The notes beneath the pieces were generated by a model that was not told where the DNA came from, searched no databases, and was given only the letters and a program-made list of their open reading frames with translations. From contig JAKSDN010000102.1 of assembly GCA_022360075.1 (NCBI GenBank), positions 1-7,671 on the forward strand: 7,671 nucleotides of DNA. Reading direction: 5' to 3'. Source of the stretch: Kiloniellales bacterium. GTDB lineage: Bacteria > Pseudomonadota > Alphaproteobacteria > Kiloniellales > JAKSDN01. Position 1 is the stretch's first letter; each line of letters starts with the position of its first letter. Positions 1-6,428 of the stretch are shown piece after piece. Made by a program: the position numbers and the translations under genes.

Positions 1-313
1 CCGGCTGCAGATCGGCGATCAGGGCGACCGGCGCCGCCTCGAGGCTCGGCACCTCGACGATGCCGACACCGCGCGCCTCGATCTTGCCGGCCAGCGGCTT
101 CGGCGAGCGCGCGATCACTTGGCCCGATTCGCGGCTGAGCGCGCATTGATCGTCGGCGACCAGGCGCCAGCCCTGCTCGACCAGCCTGAGCGCGAGATCC
201 GACTTTCCGGCGCCCGAGGGTCCGCGCAGCAAGACGCCCCGGACCGTGCCCGCGCCGACGAGCGCGACGCAGGTCGCATGGACCTGCTCCTGGGCGGCTG
301 TGGTGTCCATCAT
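1..313 (-). CDS. hprK: HPr kinase/phosphorylase, short alphaproteobacterial form (5' part only)
   Basis: ATP-dependent serine kinase that phosphorylates (and in the family also dephosphorylates) the PTS carrier HPr in the cytoplasm. The first 104 residues are visible and the gene runs off the left edge. Residues 31-38 are a Walker A loop (GPSGAGKS). His12 in VHATCVAL sits where the family has its catalytic histidine ahead of the P-loop. Residues 79-84 (EARGVG) match the HPrK signature around E-x-R-G-x-G. There is no N-terminal domain before the kinase core, which is normal for alphaproteobacterial HprK of about 150 residues. The start is a double ATG at 313/310, 19 nt after the chvG stop, without a clear Shine-Dalgarno, so translation is probably coupled to chvG. 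In many alphaproteobacteria PTS genes for an EIIA and HPr follow; that part is outside this window. Confidence 0.93.
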   Translation of the reverse strand, partial: MMDTTAAQEQVHATCVALVGAGTVRGVLLRGPSGAGKSDLALRLVEQGWRLVADDQCALSRESGQVIARSPKPLAGKIEARGVGIVEVPSLEAAPVALIADLQP

Positions 314-332
314 GAGTCGGAGCCGCGCGCGC

Positions 333-2141
333 TCATGCTTCCGCCGGCAGCCGGATGATGAAACGCGCGCCGGTCACGCGCCCGTCCCGGTCTGTGCGAT
401 TGACGGCACGGATCGTGCCGCCGTGCGCCTGGATGATCTGGCGCGAGATCGAAAGGCCGAGGCCGGAATGCGTGCCAAACTTCTCTCCCTTCGGCCGCTC
501 GCTATAGAAGCGATCGAAGACGTTGTCGAGGTTGTCGGGCGGAATGCCCGGCCCCTGGTCGGAGACCGTGATCACGATCCAGTCCTGCCGCCGCCTGGCG
601 CCGAGGTGAATGGTGCCGCCCGGCGGGCTGAACGAGACGGCGTTGCTGATCAGGTTCCGGAAGACCTGACCCAGCCGACCCTCAATACCGGCAACCACGA
701 GTCGTTGGCCGGGCGTGAGATCGATTTCGAAGCGCGGCCCGCCCTCGTCCAGGGCCGCCTTGTGCACCTCGACCAGGGTCGCGAGGAGGCGCGCCACGTC
801 GACCGGCTCAGCCTCCTCGCGCGACAGCTCGGCGTCGAGGCGCGAGGCATCGGAGATGTCGCTGATCAAGCGGTCGAGGCGCTGCACGTCGTCGAGGATG
901 ATGGACATCAGCTTCTTCTGCTGCGCCGGGTCCTCGACCCTGGCGACGGTCTCGACCGCGCTGCGCAGCGAGGTGAGCGGATTCTTGATCTCGTGCGCCA
1001 CGTCGGCGGCGAAGTTCTCGATCGCGTCCAGGCGTGCCCAGAGCGCTTCGGTCATCTCGCGCAGCGCCGCCGAAAGCTCGCCGATCTCATCGCCGCGATG
1101 GGAGAAGTCGGGGATTTCGAACTTGCGCCCCTTGCCGTAGCGCACCTGCTCGGCGGCCAGGGCCAAGCGGCGGATCGGCCGCGCCAGCGTGCCGGCGAGA
1201 TAGAGCGACAGGAGCACCGTGACCGCCAGCGCGACGCCGAAGACCAGAATGACGTCGCGGCGCCGATCGCGCACGGCCGCCGTGACCTCGTCGCCGTCCG
1301 TCGACAGCAACATGGCGCCCAGGATCTGGCGATAGCGCTGCACCGGCACCGCCGCGGAGAGCACGAGGCGCTGATCGCTGTCGATGCGGACCATGCCGCC
1401 GCTCTCGCCGAGCAACGCGCGCTCGACCTCCTCGTAGTCGGCCGCCGCCTGGCGCGAGCCTTCCTCGTAGAGCTGCAGATCGCCCATGCCCGGCAGCCAG
1501 TTGACCAGCAGGCCGTAGAAGTCGCCCAAGCGACTGAGCAGCGAGCCGTCGTCGAGCGGCGGCAGCTCCATCACCTGAACCGGCCCGCCCGGCCCGCTCA
1601 GCATGAAGCTGTCGGCGATGAGCTCGCCGGAAGGCTCGAAGATGCGGGCGCGCAGATCGCTGTCGCTGACCAAGAGGCGCATGAGCGAACGCGTGATCTC
1701 AGGGATCAGGCTCTCGTTGCCGGCCTCGCCGGCCACCGCCGCCGTGTTGCCGAGCGACAGCGAGAAGGCCAGCGCCTGGCCGCGCATGCCTTCGAGCTCG
1801 GCGTCGATGAGGCTCTGGCGGTACTGGTCGAGATGCAGCAGGCCGAGGATCGGAATCAGCAGGGTCAACACGTTGAGCGCGAGGATGCGGCGGGTCAGCG
1901 GTGAGCGCCAGCCGCGGCGCCGGCTCAGCCGCCGGGCATGGGCGGCCGGCGCCTCGTCGCCTTCCTCGCTCGTTCCCTCGACCGCGTCGTCGCTCGTGGG
2001 ATCGTCCACGCGCAGGCGTCCCGGCTCCTCGGTCCCGTCGCCGGGCGAGGGCGCGAGCGCCCGGCCCTTGTTCTCAGGCCGGTCAGGCTCGCCGAGCCGG
2101 CGGGCGAGTTCGATGTCGGCGGACATGTCCCACGATAGCAC
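333..2141 (-). CDS. chvG: ChvG-type sensor histidine kinase
   Basis: Inner-membrane histidine kinase of the ChvG/ChvI (ExoS/ChvI) system, which in alphaproteobacteria responds to acid and envelope stress. Residues 1-85 are a charged, probably disordered cytoplasmic tail. A first membrane helix lies at about 86-104, a periplasmic sensor region at about 105-297 and a second helix at about 298-320. HAMP follows (about 320-370), then HisKA with the phospho-accepting His383 in VAHEIKNPLTSL. The ATPase domain has N-box NLISNAVSFS (Asn496, Asn500), G1 box DQGPGIP (Asp528), F box FDRFYS and G2 box GLGLSI. All catalytic motifs are intact. The length of 602 residues is typical of ChvG. The longest frame starts with GTG at 2141; ATG at 2126 (five codons in) is an equally good or better start, and neither has a strong ribosome site. 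It lies 65-80 nt after chvI and 19 nt before hprK, so the three genes look like one operon. Confidence 0.95.
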   Translation of the reverse strand: MLSWDMSADIELARRLGEPDRPENKGRALAPSPGDGTEEPGRLRVDDPTSDDAVEGTSEEGDEAPAAHARRLSRRRGWRSPLTRRILALNVLTLLIPILGLLHLDQYRQSLIDAELEGMRGQALAFSLSLGNTAAVAGEAGNESLIPEITRSLMRLLVSDSDLRARIFEPSGELIADSFMLSGPGGPVQVMELPPLDDGSLLSRLGDFYGLLVNWLPGMGDLQLYEEGSRQAAADYEEVERALLGESGGMVRIDSDQRLVLSAAVPVQRYRQILGAMLLSTDGDEVTAAVRDRRRDVILVFGVALAVTVLLSLYLAGTLARPIRRLALAAEQVRYGKGRKFEIPDFSHRGDEIGELSAALREMTEALWARLDAIENFAADVAHEIKNPLTSLRSAVETVARVEDPAQQKKLMSIILDDVQRLDRLISDISDASRLDAELSREEAEPVDVARLLATLVEVHKAALDEGGPRFEIDLTPGQRLVVAGIEGRLGQVFRNLISNAVSFSPPGGTIHLGARRRQDWIVITVSDQGPGIPPDNLDNVFDRFYSERPKGEKFGTHSGLGLSISRQIIQAHGGTIRAVNRTDRDGRVTGARFIIRLPAEA

Positions 2142-2206
2142 CGCCGCCCGGAAGGCTCACGCGGCGGAGGTCAGTCCCCTCTCGGCCTTGGTTCACAAAG
2201 CTGTTT

Positions 2207-2905
2207 CTAGTCCTCGCGATAGCGGTAACCGACACCATAGAGCGTCTCGATCTGGCTGAAGCTATCGTCCAGAGCCTTGAATTTCTTGCGTAAACGCTTG
2301 ATATGGCTGTCGATCGTCCGGTCGTCGACGTAGATGTGCTCGCCGTAGGCGGCGTCCATGAGCTGGTCCCGGCTCTTCACGTGCCCCGGCCGCTGGGCCA
2401 GCGCCTTCAGGATCAGGAACTCGGTCACCGTCAGGTTGACCGGCTTGGCTTTCCAGGTGCAGAGATGCCGGCCCGGATCGAGCATCAGCTCGCCGCGCGT
2501 CACCGGCTGCTCCGCGCTCTCCGGCGAGCCGTCCTTGGCGCTGCGCTCGCGCCGCAGCAACGAGCGGATGCGCTCGACCAGCAGGCGCTGCGAGAAGGGC
2601 TTGGTGATGTAGTCGTCCGCGCCCATGCGCAGGCCCAGGACCTCGTCGACCTCGTCGTCCTTGGAGGTCAGGAAGATCACCGGCAGGTTCGAGCTCTGCC
2701 GCAGGCGGCCGAGCAGCTCCATGCCGTCCATGCGCGGCATCTTGATGTCGAGGATCGCCAGGTCGACCGGGTTGCTGGTGATGCCGCGCAGCGCCTCCGA
2801 GCCGTCGGCATAGGTGCGCACGCGGAAGCCCTCGGCCTCCAGGGCCATGGAAACCGAGGTCAGGATGTTCCGGTCGTCGTCGACCAGCGCTATCGTCTCT
2901 TGCAC
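2207..2905 (-). CDS. chvI: ChvI-type response regulator (OmpR family)
   Basis: DNA-binding partner of the ChvG kinase. From the GTG at 2905 it has 232 residues. The receiver domain (about 1-117) has the acidic pocket in ALVDDD, the phospho-acceptor Asp53 in [12 protein letters not shown], Thr80 and Lys102 (ITKPF). A winged-helix OmpR/PhoB domain (about 133-230) ends in the usual VGYRY. The stretch [22 protein letters not shown] is close to what I recall of rhizobial ChvI. An open frame extends to ATG at 2929, but that ATG has no Shine-Dalgarno. The GTG at 2905 is preceded by AAGGACGGAG with 8 nt spacing and gives an N-terminus ([11 protein letters not shown]) like known ChvI, so I prefer it. 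First gene of the chvI-chvG-hprK operon; its promoter must lie in the 186-nt region shared with the divergent HugZ-like gene, where I cannot place it. Confidence 0.95.
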   Translation of the reverse strand: MQETIALVDDDRNILTSVSMALEAEGFRVRTYADGSEALRGITSNPVDLAILDIKMPRMDGMELLGRLRQSSNLPVIFLTSKDDEVDEVLGLRMGADDYITKPFSQRLLVERIRSLLRRERSAKDGSPESAEQPVTRGELMLDPGRHLCTWKAKPVNLTVTEFLILKALAQRPGHVKSRDQLMDAAYGEHIYVDDRTIDSHIKRLRKKFKALDDSFSQIETLYGVGYRYRED

Positions 2906-3091
2906 GCCTGATTCTCCGTCCTTCTGCATTTAGGCGGTTCCGCCGGGCGATGCCAGCGCCACCACCCTAAGCCAAGGTGTGGTCGGACTGTGGCGCTTTT
3001 GCGGCCCGAGCCGGGCGAAATGAGGGGAAATGGCGGTTTCGCGCCGGTGCCACGCGTTGACGGCCGAGCATCGACGCGCCAACTCTAGGCG
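2906..3091. other. Divergent intergenic region between chvI and the HugZ-like gene
   Basis: This gap of 186 nt (162 nt if chvI starts at ATG 2929) must hold the promoters of both divergent genes. I see no convincing -35/-10 pair on either strand. TTGACG at 3057-3062 resembles a plus-strand -35, but no acceptable -10 follows before the ATG at 3092. A short palindrome GGCGGTTCCGCC (2933-2944) lies in the chvI leader. A ChvI-binding site for autoregulation could be here, but I cannot identify one. Confidence 0.4.
2914..2917 (-). promoter_or_regulatory. Ribosome binding site that favours the GTG start of chvI
   Basis: On the minus strand GGAG, within AAGGACGGAG, lies 8 nt before the GTG at 2905. 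The upstream ATG at 2929 is preceded by GAACCGCCTAA, which has no purine-rich site. This supports starting chvI at GTG 2905. Confidence 0.6.
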
Positions 3092-3907
3092 ATGACCGAC
3101 GACAATGCGAAAGAGCAGCCGCCGGGCGCTATCGTGCGCGCCATCATGCGGCGTGCCACGCAGGCCAGCCTGGCCACACGGCTCGCACCCCGCAACGGCG
3201 ACGGCGGACCGGAGGGCGCCGCCGGCTGGCCCTACGCGTCGCTCGTGCTGGTGGCCCTCGACCACGACGCGAGCCCGCTGCTGCTGCTCTCAGACCTCGC
3301 CGACCATGCGCGCAACCTGAAGGCCGACCCGCGCCTCTCGCTGCTGTTCGACGGCACCGCCGGCTATCGCGATCCGCTGACCGGCCCGCGCGCCTCTCTG
3401 CTCGGCCGCGCGGAGCGCCTCGATGAACGAAGGGATCTGACGGCCCGCTTCCTGGCCCGCCACGAGGGCGCGGCGGTCTACGCCGGATTCGCCGACTTCC
3501 ACCTCTACCGCGTGGCGGTCGAGCGCGCCCATCTGGTCGCCGGCTTCGGCAGGATCCATTGGGTCGAAGCGCGGGACATTCTCCTGGAGAGCGGATCGAG
3601 CCGTGCCCTCGCCGAGGCCGAGGCGCGGATCATCGCGCACATGAACGAGGACCATGCCGACGCGATCGCACTGATCGCCCGCAACACGCTGGGCCTCGAG
3701 GGCGACGGCTGGCGCATGACCGCTGTCGATCCCGAGGGCGCCGACCTCTGCCGGGAGGGGCAGCAGGCGCGGCTGAACTTCTCGGCCCGCGTCACAGATG
3801 CACAGAGCTGCCGCGAGGCGCTGGTCGCGGCGACCAAAGCGGCGCGGCAAGCGGACCTGATGGCAGAGTCCCGTCCAGACCTCAGCGCGGATCGGTCAGG
3901 CGCGTGA
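3092..3907 (+). CDS. HugZ-like protein: PNPOx-type split barrel plus DUF2470
   Basis: Predicted soluble protein of 271 residues related to the HugZ (heme utilisation) and pyridoxamine 5'-phosphate oxidase-like proteins. Residues about 10-160 form the flavin-type split-barrel domain, with typical pieces LLLLSDLADHARNLKADPRLSLLF, a FADFHLYRV-like strand and GFGRIHWV (151-158). Residues about 172-250 match DUF2470, with the hallmark IIAHMNEDHADA (His183, His188) followed by a W-x-M-x-x-V-D-P-E-G segment and ARLNF. In this family the fold binds heme or flavin; some members bind or degrade heme, but others have no proven role, so substrate and reaction are open. The start has only a weak AGG upstream. 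Its 3' end overlaps the convergent mmcB-like gene by 26 nt. It is divergent from chvI, so shared control is possible but not shown. Confidence 0.9.
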   Translation: MTDDNAKEQPPGAIVRAIMRRATQASLATRLAPRNGDGGPEGAAGWPYASLVLVALDHDASPLLLLSDLADHARNLKADPRLSLLFDGTAGYRDPLTGPRASLLGRAERLDERRDLTARFLARHEGAAVYAGFADFHLYRVAVERAHLVAGFGRIHWVEARDILLESGSSRALAEAEARIIAHMNEDHADAIALIARNTLGLEGDGWRMTAVDPEGADLCREGQQARLNFSARVTDAQSCREALVAATKAARQADLMAESRPDLSADRSGA

Positions 3908-4370
3908 GGCGCTGGGCGGCGGCGAGGCCGAAGCGGAGCGTCTGGGCCCGGCGCCGCGAAGCGTTCAGCTTGCGCAGGGGCGAGTCGCGCAGAATCACCG
4001 CGCCGTAAGGATCGGCGACGATCAGGCCGGAATCCTCGGGCAGTACCTCGCGGGGAAAGCGCTCCGGCACCGCGAAGAAGAACAGATCGCAGAACGCCAG
4101 GTACTCCGGCCACTTCTGATCGCTACGAAAGTCCTCGATGCTGGTCTTGATCTCCGCCACGAGAACCTGGCCGGCGCCGTCGAGGCCGATCACGTCGACC
4201 CGGCGCCCGGAGCGCAGCGTGAACTCGGTCAGCGTCGCGTAGCCCAGATCCTCCAACAGCCGGCAGATGCCGCGCGCCAAGGCCGGCGCCTCGGCGCGCC
4301 CGCTCCCGGTCGCTGCCGGCGCTTCCTCCGCCGAGCTTCGGTCGATCAAATCGTGCGGCATGGCGGCCAT
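3882..4370 (-). CDS. mmcB: MmcB family DNA repair protein (PD-(D/E)XK-like nuclease)
   Basis: Resembles the MmcB/DUF1052 family; the Caulobacter member is SOS-regulated and contributes to mitomycin C resistance, presumably as an endonuclease. From ATG 4370 it has 162 residues. The nuclease core shows Glu49 (TEFTLR), Asp59 (RRVDVIG) and the Glu73-x-Lys75 pair in VAEIKTSIEDF. Then come KWPEYLAFCDLFFFAV and a GLIVADPYGAVILR segment, all in the order expected for the family. The open frame extends to a TTG at 4439, but that lies in a hairpin loop without a ribosome site and would add a low-complexity tail. ATG 4370 has GGGAAA upstream; ATG 4361 is a further option. It follows the tail-anchored protein gene on the same strand. 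I found no GTTC-N7-GTTC LexA box upstream. Its 3' end overlaps the HugZ-like gene tail to tail. Confidence 0.88.
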   Translation of the reverse strand: MAAMPHDLIDRSSAEEAPAATGSGRAEAPALARGICRLLEDLGYATLTEFTLRSGRRVDVIGLDGAGQVLVAEIKTSIEDFRSDQKWPEYLAFCDLFFFAVPERFPREVLPEDSGLIVADPYGAVILRDSPLRKLNASRRRAQTLRFGLAAAQRLTRLTDPR

Positions 4371-4429
4371 CGGCGTTTCCCGGGCCGAGTTTAACCCAGG
4401 CGCCGGTTCGGGCCGAGTCTCCAGCCGTG

Positions 4430-4448
4430 CCGCGTCCAAAGGACGCGG
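4430..4448 (-). repeat. Inverted repeat B:C upstream of mmcB (8-bp stem, 3-nt loop)
   Basis: CCGCGTCC (4430-4437) and GGACGCGG (4441-4448) are perfect inverted copies around AAA. In the minus-strand transcript this gives a strong GC hairpin with a UUU loop between the upstream gene and mmcB. No run of U follows it, so it is not a classical intrinsic terminator. It shares CGCGG (4444-4448) with the next hairpin, so only one can form at a time. Confidence 0.7.
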
Positions 4449-4463
4449 TTGGCGTCAACCGCG
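4444..4463 (-). repeat. Inverted repeat A:B over the stop codon of the tail-anchored gene (8-bp stem, 4-nt loop)
   Basis: CGCGGTTG (4444-4451) and CAACCGCG (4456-4463) are perfect inverted copies around GCGT. The TGA of the upstream gene (4457-4455) starts inside one arm, so a terminating ribosome would cover this hairpin. No U tract follows. It competes with the hairpin at 4430-4448. Confidence 0.7.
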
Positions 4464-4880
4464 GATCAGGAATGCCAGGGCCAGGAACGGCATCAGCAGG
4501 AAGAGCGCCATGCCGAGGTAGGCCAAGTAGCGCCAGATCCAGCCCCTGAGCCCGATTGGCCGGGTGAGCTGACCGAGCCGCCGCTCTCGGCCGAAGAAAA
4601 AGGCGAGGTAATAGCGCTTACCCAGAAATGGGATCGTGTGTCGAAGGTCGACCATGTGGCGCGAGGCGCCGCGCGTGACGAGGAGCCCGCGCAGGGCGCG
4701 CTTCTGAGCCTCGGTGAAGCTGTTGGCGATCTCCGGTTCGAGGCGGCCGAGGAAGCCGTCGGGATCCTCGCAAACCGCGGCGTTCCTCGCGTCGGACCCG
4801 GCTAGCCGTTTCGTCCGCCCCGTCACCAGCGCCGAGACGTCCGGCGCCGCCCAGGTTTTCCCAACCTGCTCCAAACTCAC
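4455..4880 (-). CDS. Conserved-looking small protein with one C-terminal membrane helix, function unknown
   Basis: From GTG 4880 this is a protein of 141 residues that I cannot name. It has a soluble N-terminal part, then EIANSFTEAQKRALRGLL (about 50-67). A motif-like segment HMVDLRHTIPFLGKRYYLAFFFGRERR follows (about 75-101). A single hydrophobic helix lies at about 118-139, followed by only RG before the stop. The layout suggests a tail-anchored inner-membrane protein with its bulk in the cytoplasm. The VD-x-R-x-x-x-P-F and GRERR pieces feel like a family shared among alphaproteobacteria, but I recall no function. The open frame reaches TTG 4895, but GTG 4880 has GGGGAG at 7 nt spacing and is the better start. 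It is probably co-transcribed with mmcB 84 nt downstream, although there is no direct functional link. Confidence 0.8.
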   Translation of the reverse strand: MSLEQVGKTWAAPDVSALVTGRTKRLAGSDARNAAVCEDPDGFLGRLEPEIANSFTEAQKRALRGLLVTRGASRHMVDLRHTIPFLGKRYYLAFFFGRERRLGQLTRPIGLRGWIWRYLAYLGMALFLLMPFLALAFLIRG

Positions 4881-4887
4881 GCGTTTT

Positions 4888-4893
4888 CTCCCC
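4888..4893 (-). promoter_or_regulatory. Ribosome binding site for the GTG start of the tail-anchored gene
   Basis: GGGGAG on the minus strand lies 7 nt before GTG 4880. It overlaps the alternative TTG at 4895-4893, which makes the TTG start unlikely. Confidence 0.65.
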
Positions 4894-4937
4894 AAACCGA
4901 GCCCGTCTATAAATGCCTAACCGCCGCTTGCGATTCC

Positions 4938-4956
4938 CTTAACGAAAAGAGTTAAG
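4938..4956. repeat. Perfect 6-bp inverted repeat CTTAAC-N7-GTTAAG
   Basis: CTTAAC (4938-4943) and GTTAAG (4951-4956) flank GAAAAGA. The symmetry, the low GC content and the position about 60-75 nt upstream of the tail-anchored gene start fit an operator for a dimeric regulator. It resembles a CtrA site, but the two TTAA halves are 9 nt apart rather than 7. No regulator is identified. Confidence 0.45.
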
Positions 4957-5013
4957 ACGTTATTCTGGAGCCATTTTTTCGATCGCCCCGGAACCCAACG
5001 CGATCCTAAGCGG

Positions 5014-5030
5014 GCCTGGGGGTGCCAGGC
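5014..5030 (+). repeat. Short GC hairpin upstream of the MFS gene (6-bp stem, 5-nt loop)
   Basis: GCCTGG (5014-5019) and CCAGGC (5025-5030) are perfect inverted copies around GGGTG. It lies about 80 nt before the MFS start and is followed only by a three-T run (5038-5040). A role as a leader structure is possible, but short GC hairpins are common in DNA of this composition. Confidence 0.35.
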
Positions 5031-5109
5031 GGCGCCGTTTCTGTCATCGTGGCCGTCCCCGCCCCGTCGCCAGCTTCTTCAGCCGCGGCCTTCCCGGTCC
5101 ACCGGAGCG

Positions 5110-6369
5110 ATGACCGAAAGCCTGACCCCGACCGAGGCCATGCCCCATGCCAGCGTGCCCCGCGCGCTGCTCCTGGTCTTTGCGCCCTTCTCGGCCGGCT
5201 ACTTCTTGTCCTATGTGTTTCGCACCGTGAATGCGGTGATCGCGGCCCCCCTGATCGAGGATCTCGGCCTCAGCGCCGCCGACCTCGGCCTGCTCACGGC
5301 GGCTTACTTCCTCGCCTTCGCGGCCTTCCAGATTCCGCTCGGCCTGCTGCTCGACCGCTTCGGGCCGCGGCGCGTGCAATCGGCGCTGTTGCTGGTCGCG
5401 GCGCTCGGTGCGCTGCTCTTCGCCCTGGGCGAGAGCAAGGAGGCTCTGCTGCTGGCGCGCGCGCTGATCGGCCTCGGAGTCGCCGGCGGCCTGATGGCCT
5501 CGATCAAGGCCATCACTCTGTGGTTCCCCAAGGACCGCTGGCCGTTGGTCAAGGGATGCTTCCTCGCCATGGGCGGGCTCGGCGCGATGGCCGCCACGGC
5601 GCCGGTCGAAGCGGCACTTCAGCTCACCGACTGGCGTGGCCTGTTCCTGGCCCTGTCGGTCGCGACCTGCCTGGCCGCAGCCCTGATCTTCAGTGCGGTG
5701 CCCGAGACGCAAAGGGGCCTCGCCCAGGTCGAGCTGCGCGAGGCGCTGCGCGGCCTGAAGCGGATCTATGGCGACCGCTTCTTCTGGCGTCTCGCGCCGA
5801 TCGGCATGTTCTGCAGCGGCGCCAGCATGTCGATTCAGGGCCTCTGGGCCGGCCCTTGGCTGGCGGACGTGGCCGGTTTCGAGCGCGACCGCGTGGCCAC
5901 CGGGCTCCTGTCCATCGCGGCGGCCATGACGATCGGCTCTGTCACAGCCGGGGTGGTCGCCGATCTGCTGGGCCGCCTCGGCATCGCGCTGCGCCGCGTG
6001 CTGATCGGCGGGATCTTGCTGTTCCTGCTGGCCCAGACGGCGATCGTCTTCGAGGTTCAAGCCGAGGCGCTTTGGCCGTGGGTCGCCTTCGGGCTTTCGT
6101 CGAGCTTCACGATCCTGGCCATGCCGATGATCTCGGGGCACTTCCCTTTGGAACTCGCCGGGCGTGCCAACACGGCCTTCAACGTTTTGGTCTTCTCCAT
6201 GGCCTTCGCGACGCAATTCGCGATCGGCGCCATCATCGACCTTTGGCCCACACGCCTCGACGGCGGCTATGACGCGGAAGCCTACCGGGTGGCCTTCGGC
6301 GCGATCTTAGCGCTCGAGCTTGTCGCGTTCGTCTGGCTGATTCTGCCCCTCGGCCGAAAGGACCGATGA
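5110..6369 (+). CDS. Major facilitator superfamily transporter
   Basis: Inner-membrane secondary transporter of 419 residues with the hydrophobic pattern of 12 helices, the usual MFS size. The loop between helices 2 and 3 carries the MFS motif A (GLLLDRFGPRRV, residues 78-89). A degenerate copy, GVVADLLGRLG (281-291), sits at the matching place in the second half. Arg38 lies within or next to helix 1 (SYVFRTVNAVIAAPL) and could face the substrate path. A longer cytoplasmic stretch (about 198-225) separates the two six-helix halves. The substrate cannot be told from sequence: neighbours give no clue, and no drug-efflux, sugar or nitrate signature is clear to me. ATG 5110 has GGAG only 2 nt upstream, which is close; ATG 5140 is an alternative. 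It stands alone on its strand, diverging from the tail-anchored gene and converging on the acidic protein gene. Confidence 0.93.
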   Translation: MTESLTPTEAMPHASVPRALLLVFAPFSAGYFLSYVFRTVNAVIAAPLIEDLGLSAADLGLLTAAYFLAFAAFQIPLGLLLDRFGPRRVQSALLLVAALGALLFALGESKEALLLARALIGLGVAGGLMASIKAITLWFPKDRWPLVKGCFLAMGGLGAMAATAPVEAALQLTDWRGLFLALSVATCLAAALIFSAVPETQRGLAQVELREALRGLKRIYGDRFFWRLAPIGMFCSGASMSIQGLWAGPWLADVAGFERDRVATGLLSIAAAMTIGSVTAGVVADLLGRLGIALRRVLIGGILLFLLAQTAIVFEVQAEALWPWVAFGLSSSFTILAMPMISGHFPLELAGRANTAFNVLVFSMAFATQFAIGAIIDLWPTRLDGGYDAEAYRVAFGAILALELVAFVWLILPLGRKDR

Positions 6370-6384
6370 AGGCCGAGCTCCGGA

Positions 6385-6428
6385 GGCTTCGATCGGCTAC
6401 TTTACACTCAGGCCGAGAGATCGAAGCC
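6385..6428. terminator. Possible bidirectional terminator or 3' hairpin between convergent genes
   Basis: GGCTTCGATC (6385-6394) and GATCGAAGCC (6419-6428) are perfect 10-bp inverted copies separated by 24 nt. CGGC (6394-6397) and GCCG (6412-6415) could pair instead within that region. It begins 16 nt after the MFS stop, and its right arm lies in the last codons of the convergent gene, where a shared terminator would be expected. There is no clear T tract on either side and the loop is long, so it may only stabilise the mRNA ends. Confidence 0.4.

Larger units (their letters stand above)
4896..5109. other. Divergent intergenic region between the tail-anchored gene and the MFS gene
   Basis: Around 214 nt separate two divergent genes. 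The part at 4905-4980 is the most AT-rich stretch of the window. It contains TATAAA (4908-4913), the inverted repeat at 4938-4956 and a six-T run (4974-4979). Both promoters are probably here, but no -35/-10 pair is convincing. The part nearest the MFS gene is GC-rich and contains a small hairpin. Confidence 0.5.

Noticed and set aside
246..1904. Long plus-strand open frame (552 codons) opposite chvG
   Set aside because: It is antisense to a complete histidine kinase with all motifs, is rich in Arg/Asp/His/Gln as expected from a GC-rich shadow frame, and has no recognisable domain.
3057..3091. Sigma-70 promoter for the HugZ-like gene starting at TTGACG
   Set aside because: No acceptable -10 hexamer lies 16-18 nt downstream, and the transcript would have almost no leader.
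4939..4955. CtrA binding site
   Set aside because: The two TTAA halves are 9 nt apart, whereas the full CtrA site needs TTAA-N7-TTAA.
4974..4979. Six-T run as part of an intrinsic terminator
   Set aside because: No GC-rich hairpin directly precedes it on the plus strand, and no plus-strand gene ends nearby.
4371..4990. LexA box controlling mmcB
   Set aside because: I looked for GTTC-N7-GTTC or GAAC-N7-GAAC upstream of mmcB and of the gene before it and found only single half sites.
5044..6216. Long minus-strand open frame (390 codons) opposite the MFS gene
   Set aside because: It is a shadow of the transporter codons: its composition is dominated by Arg, Gln, Glu and Gly, with no hydrophobic core or domain.
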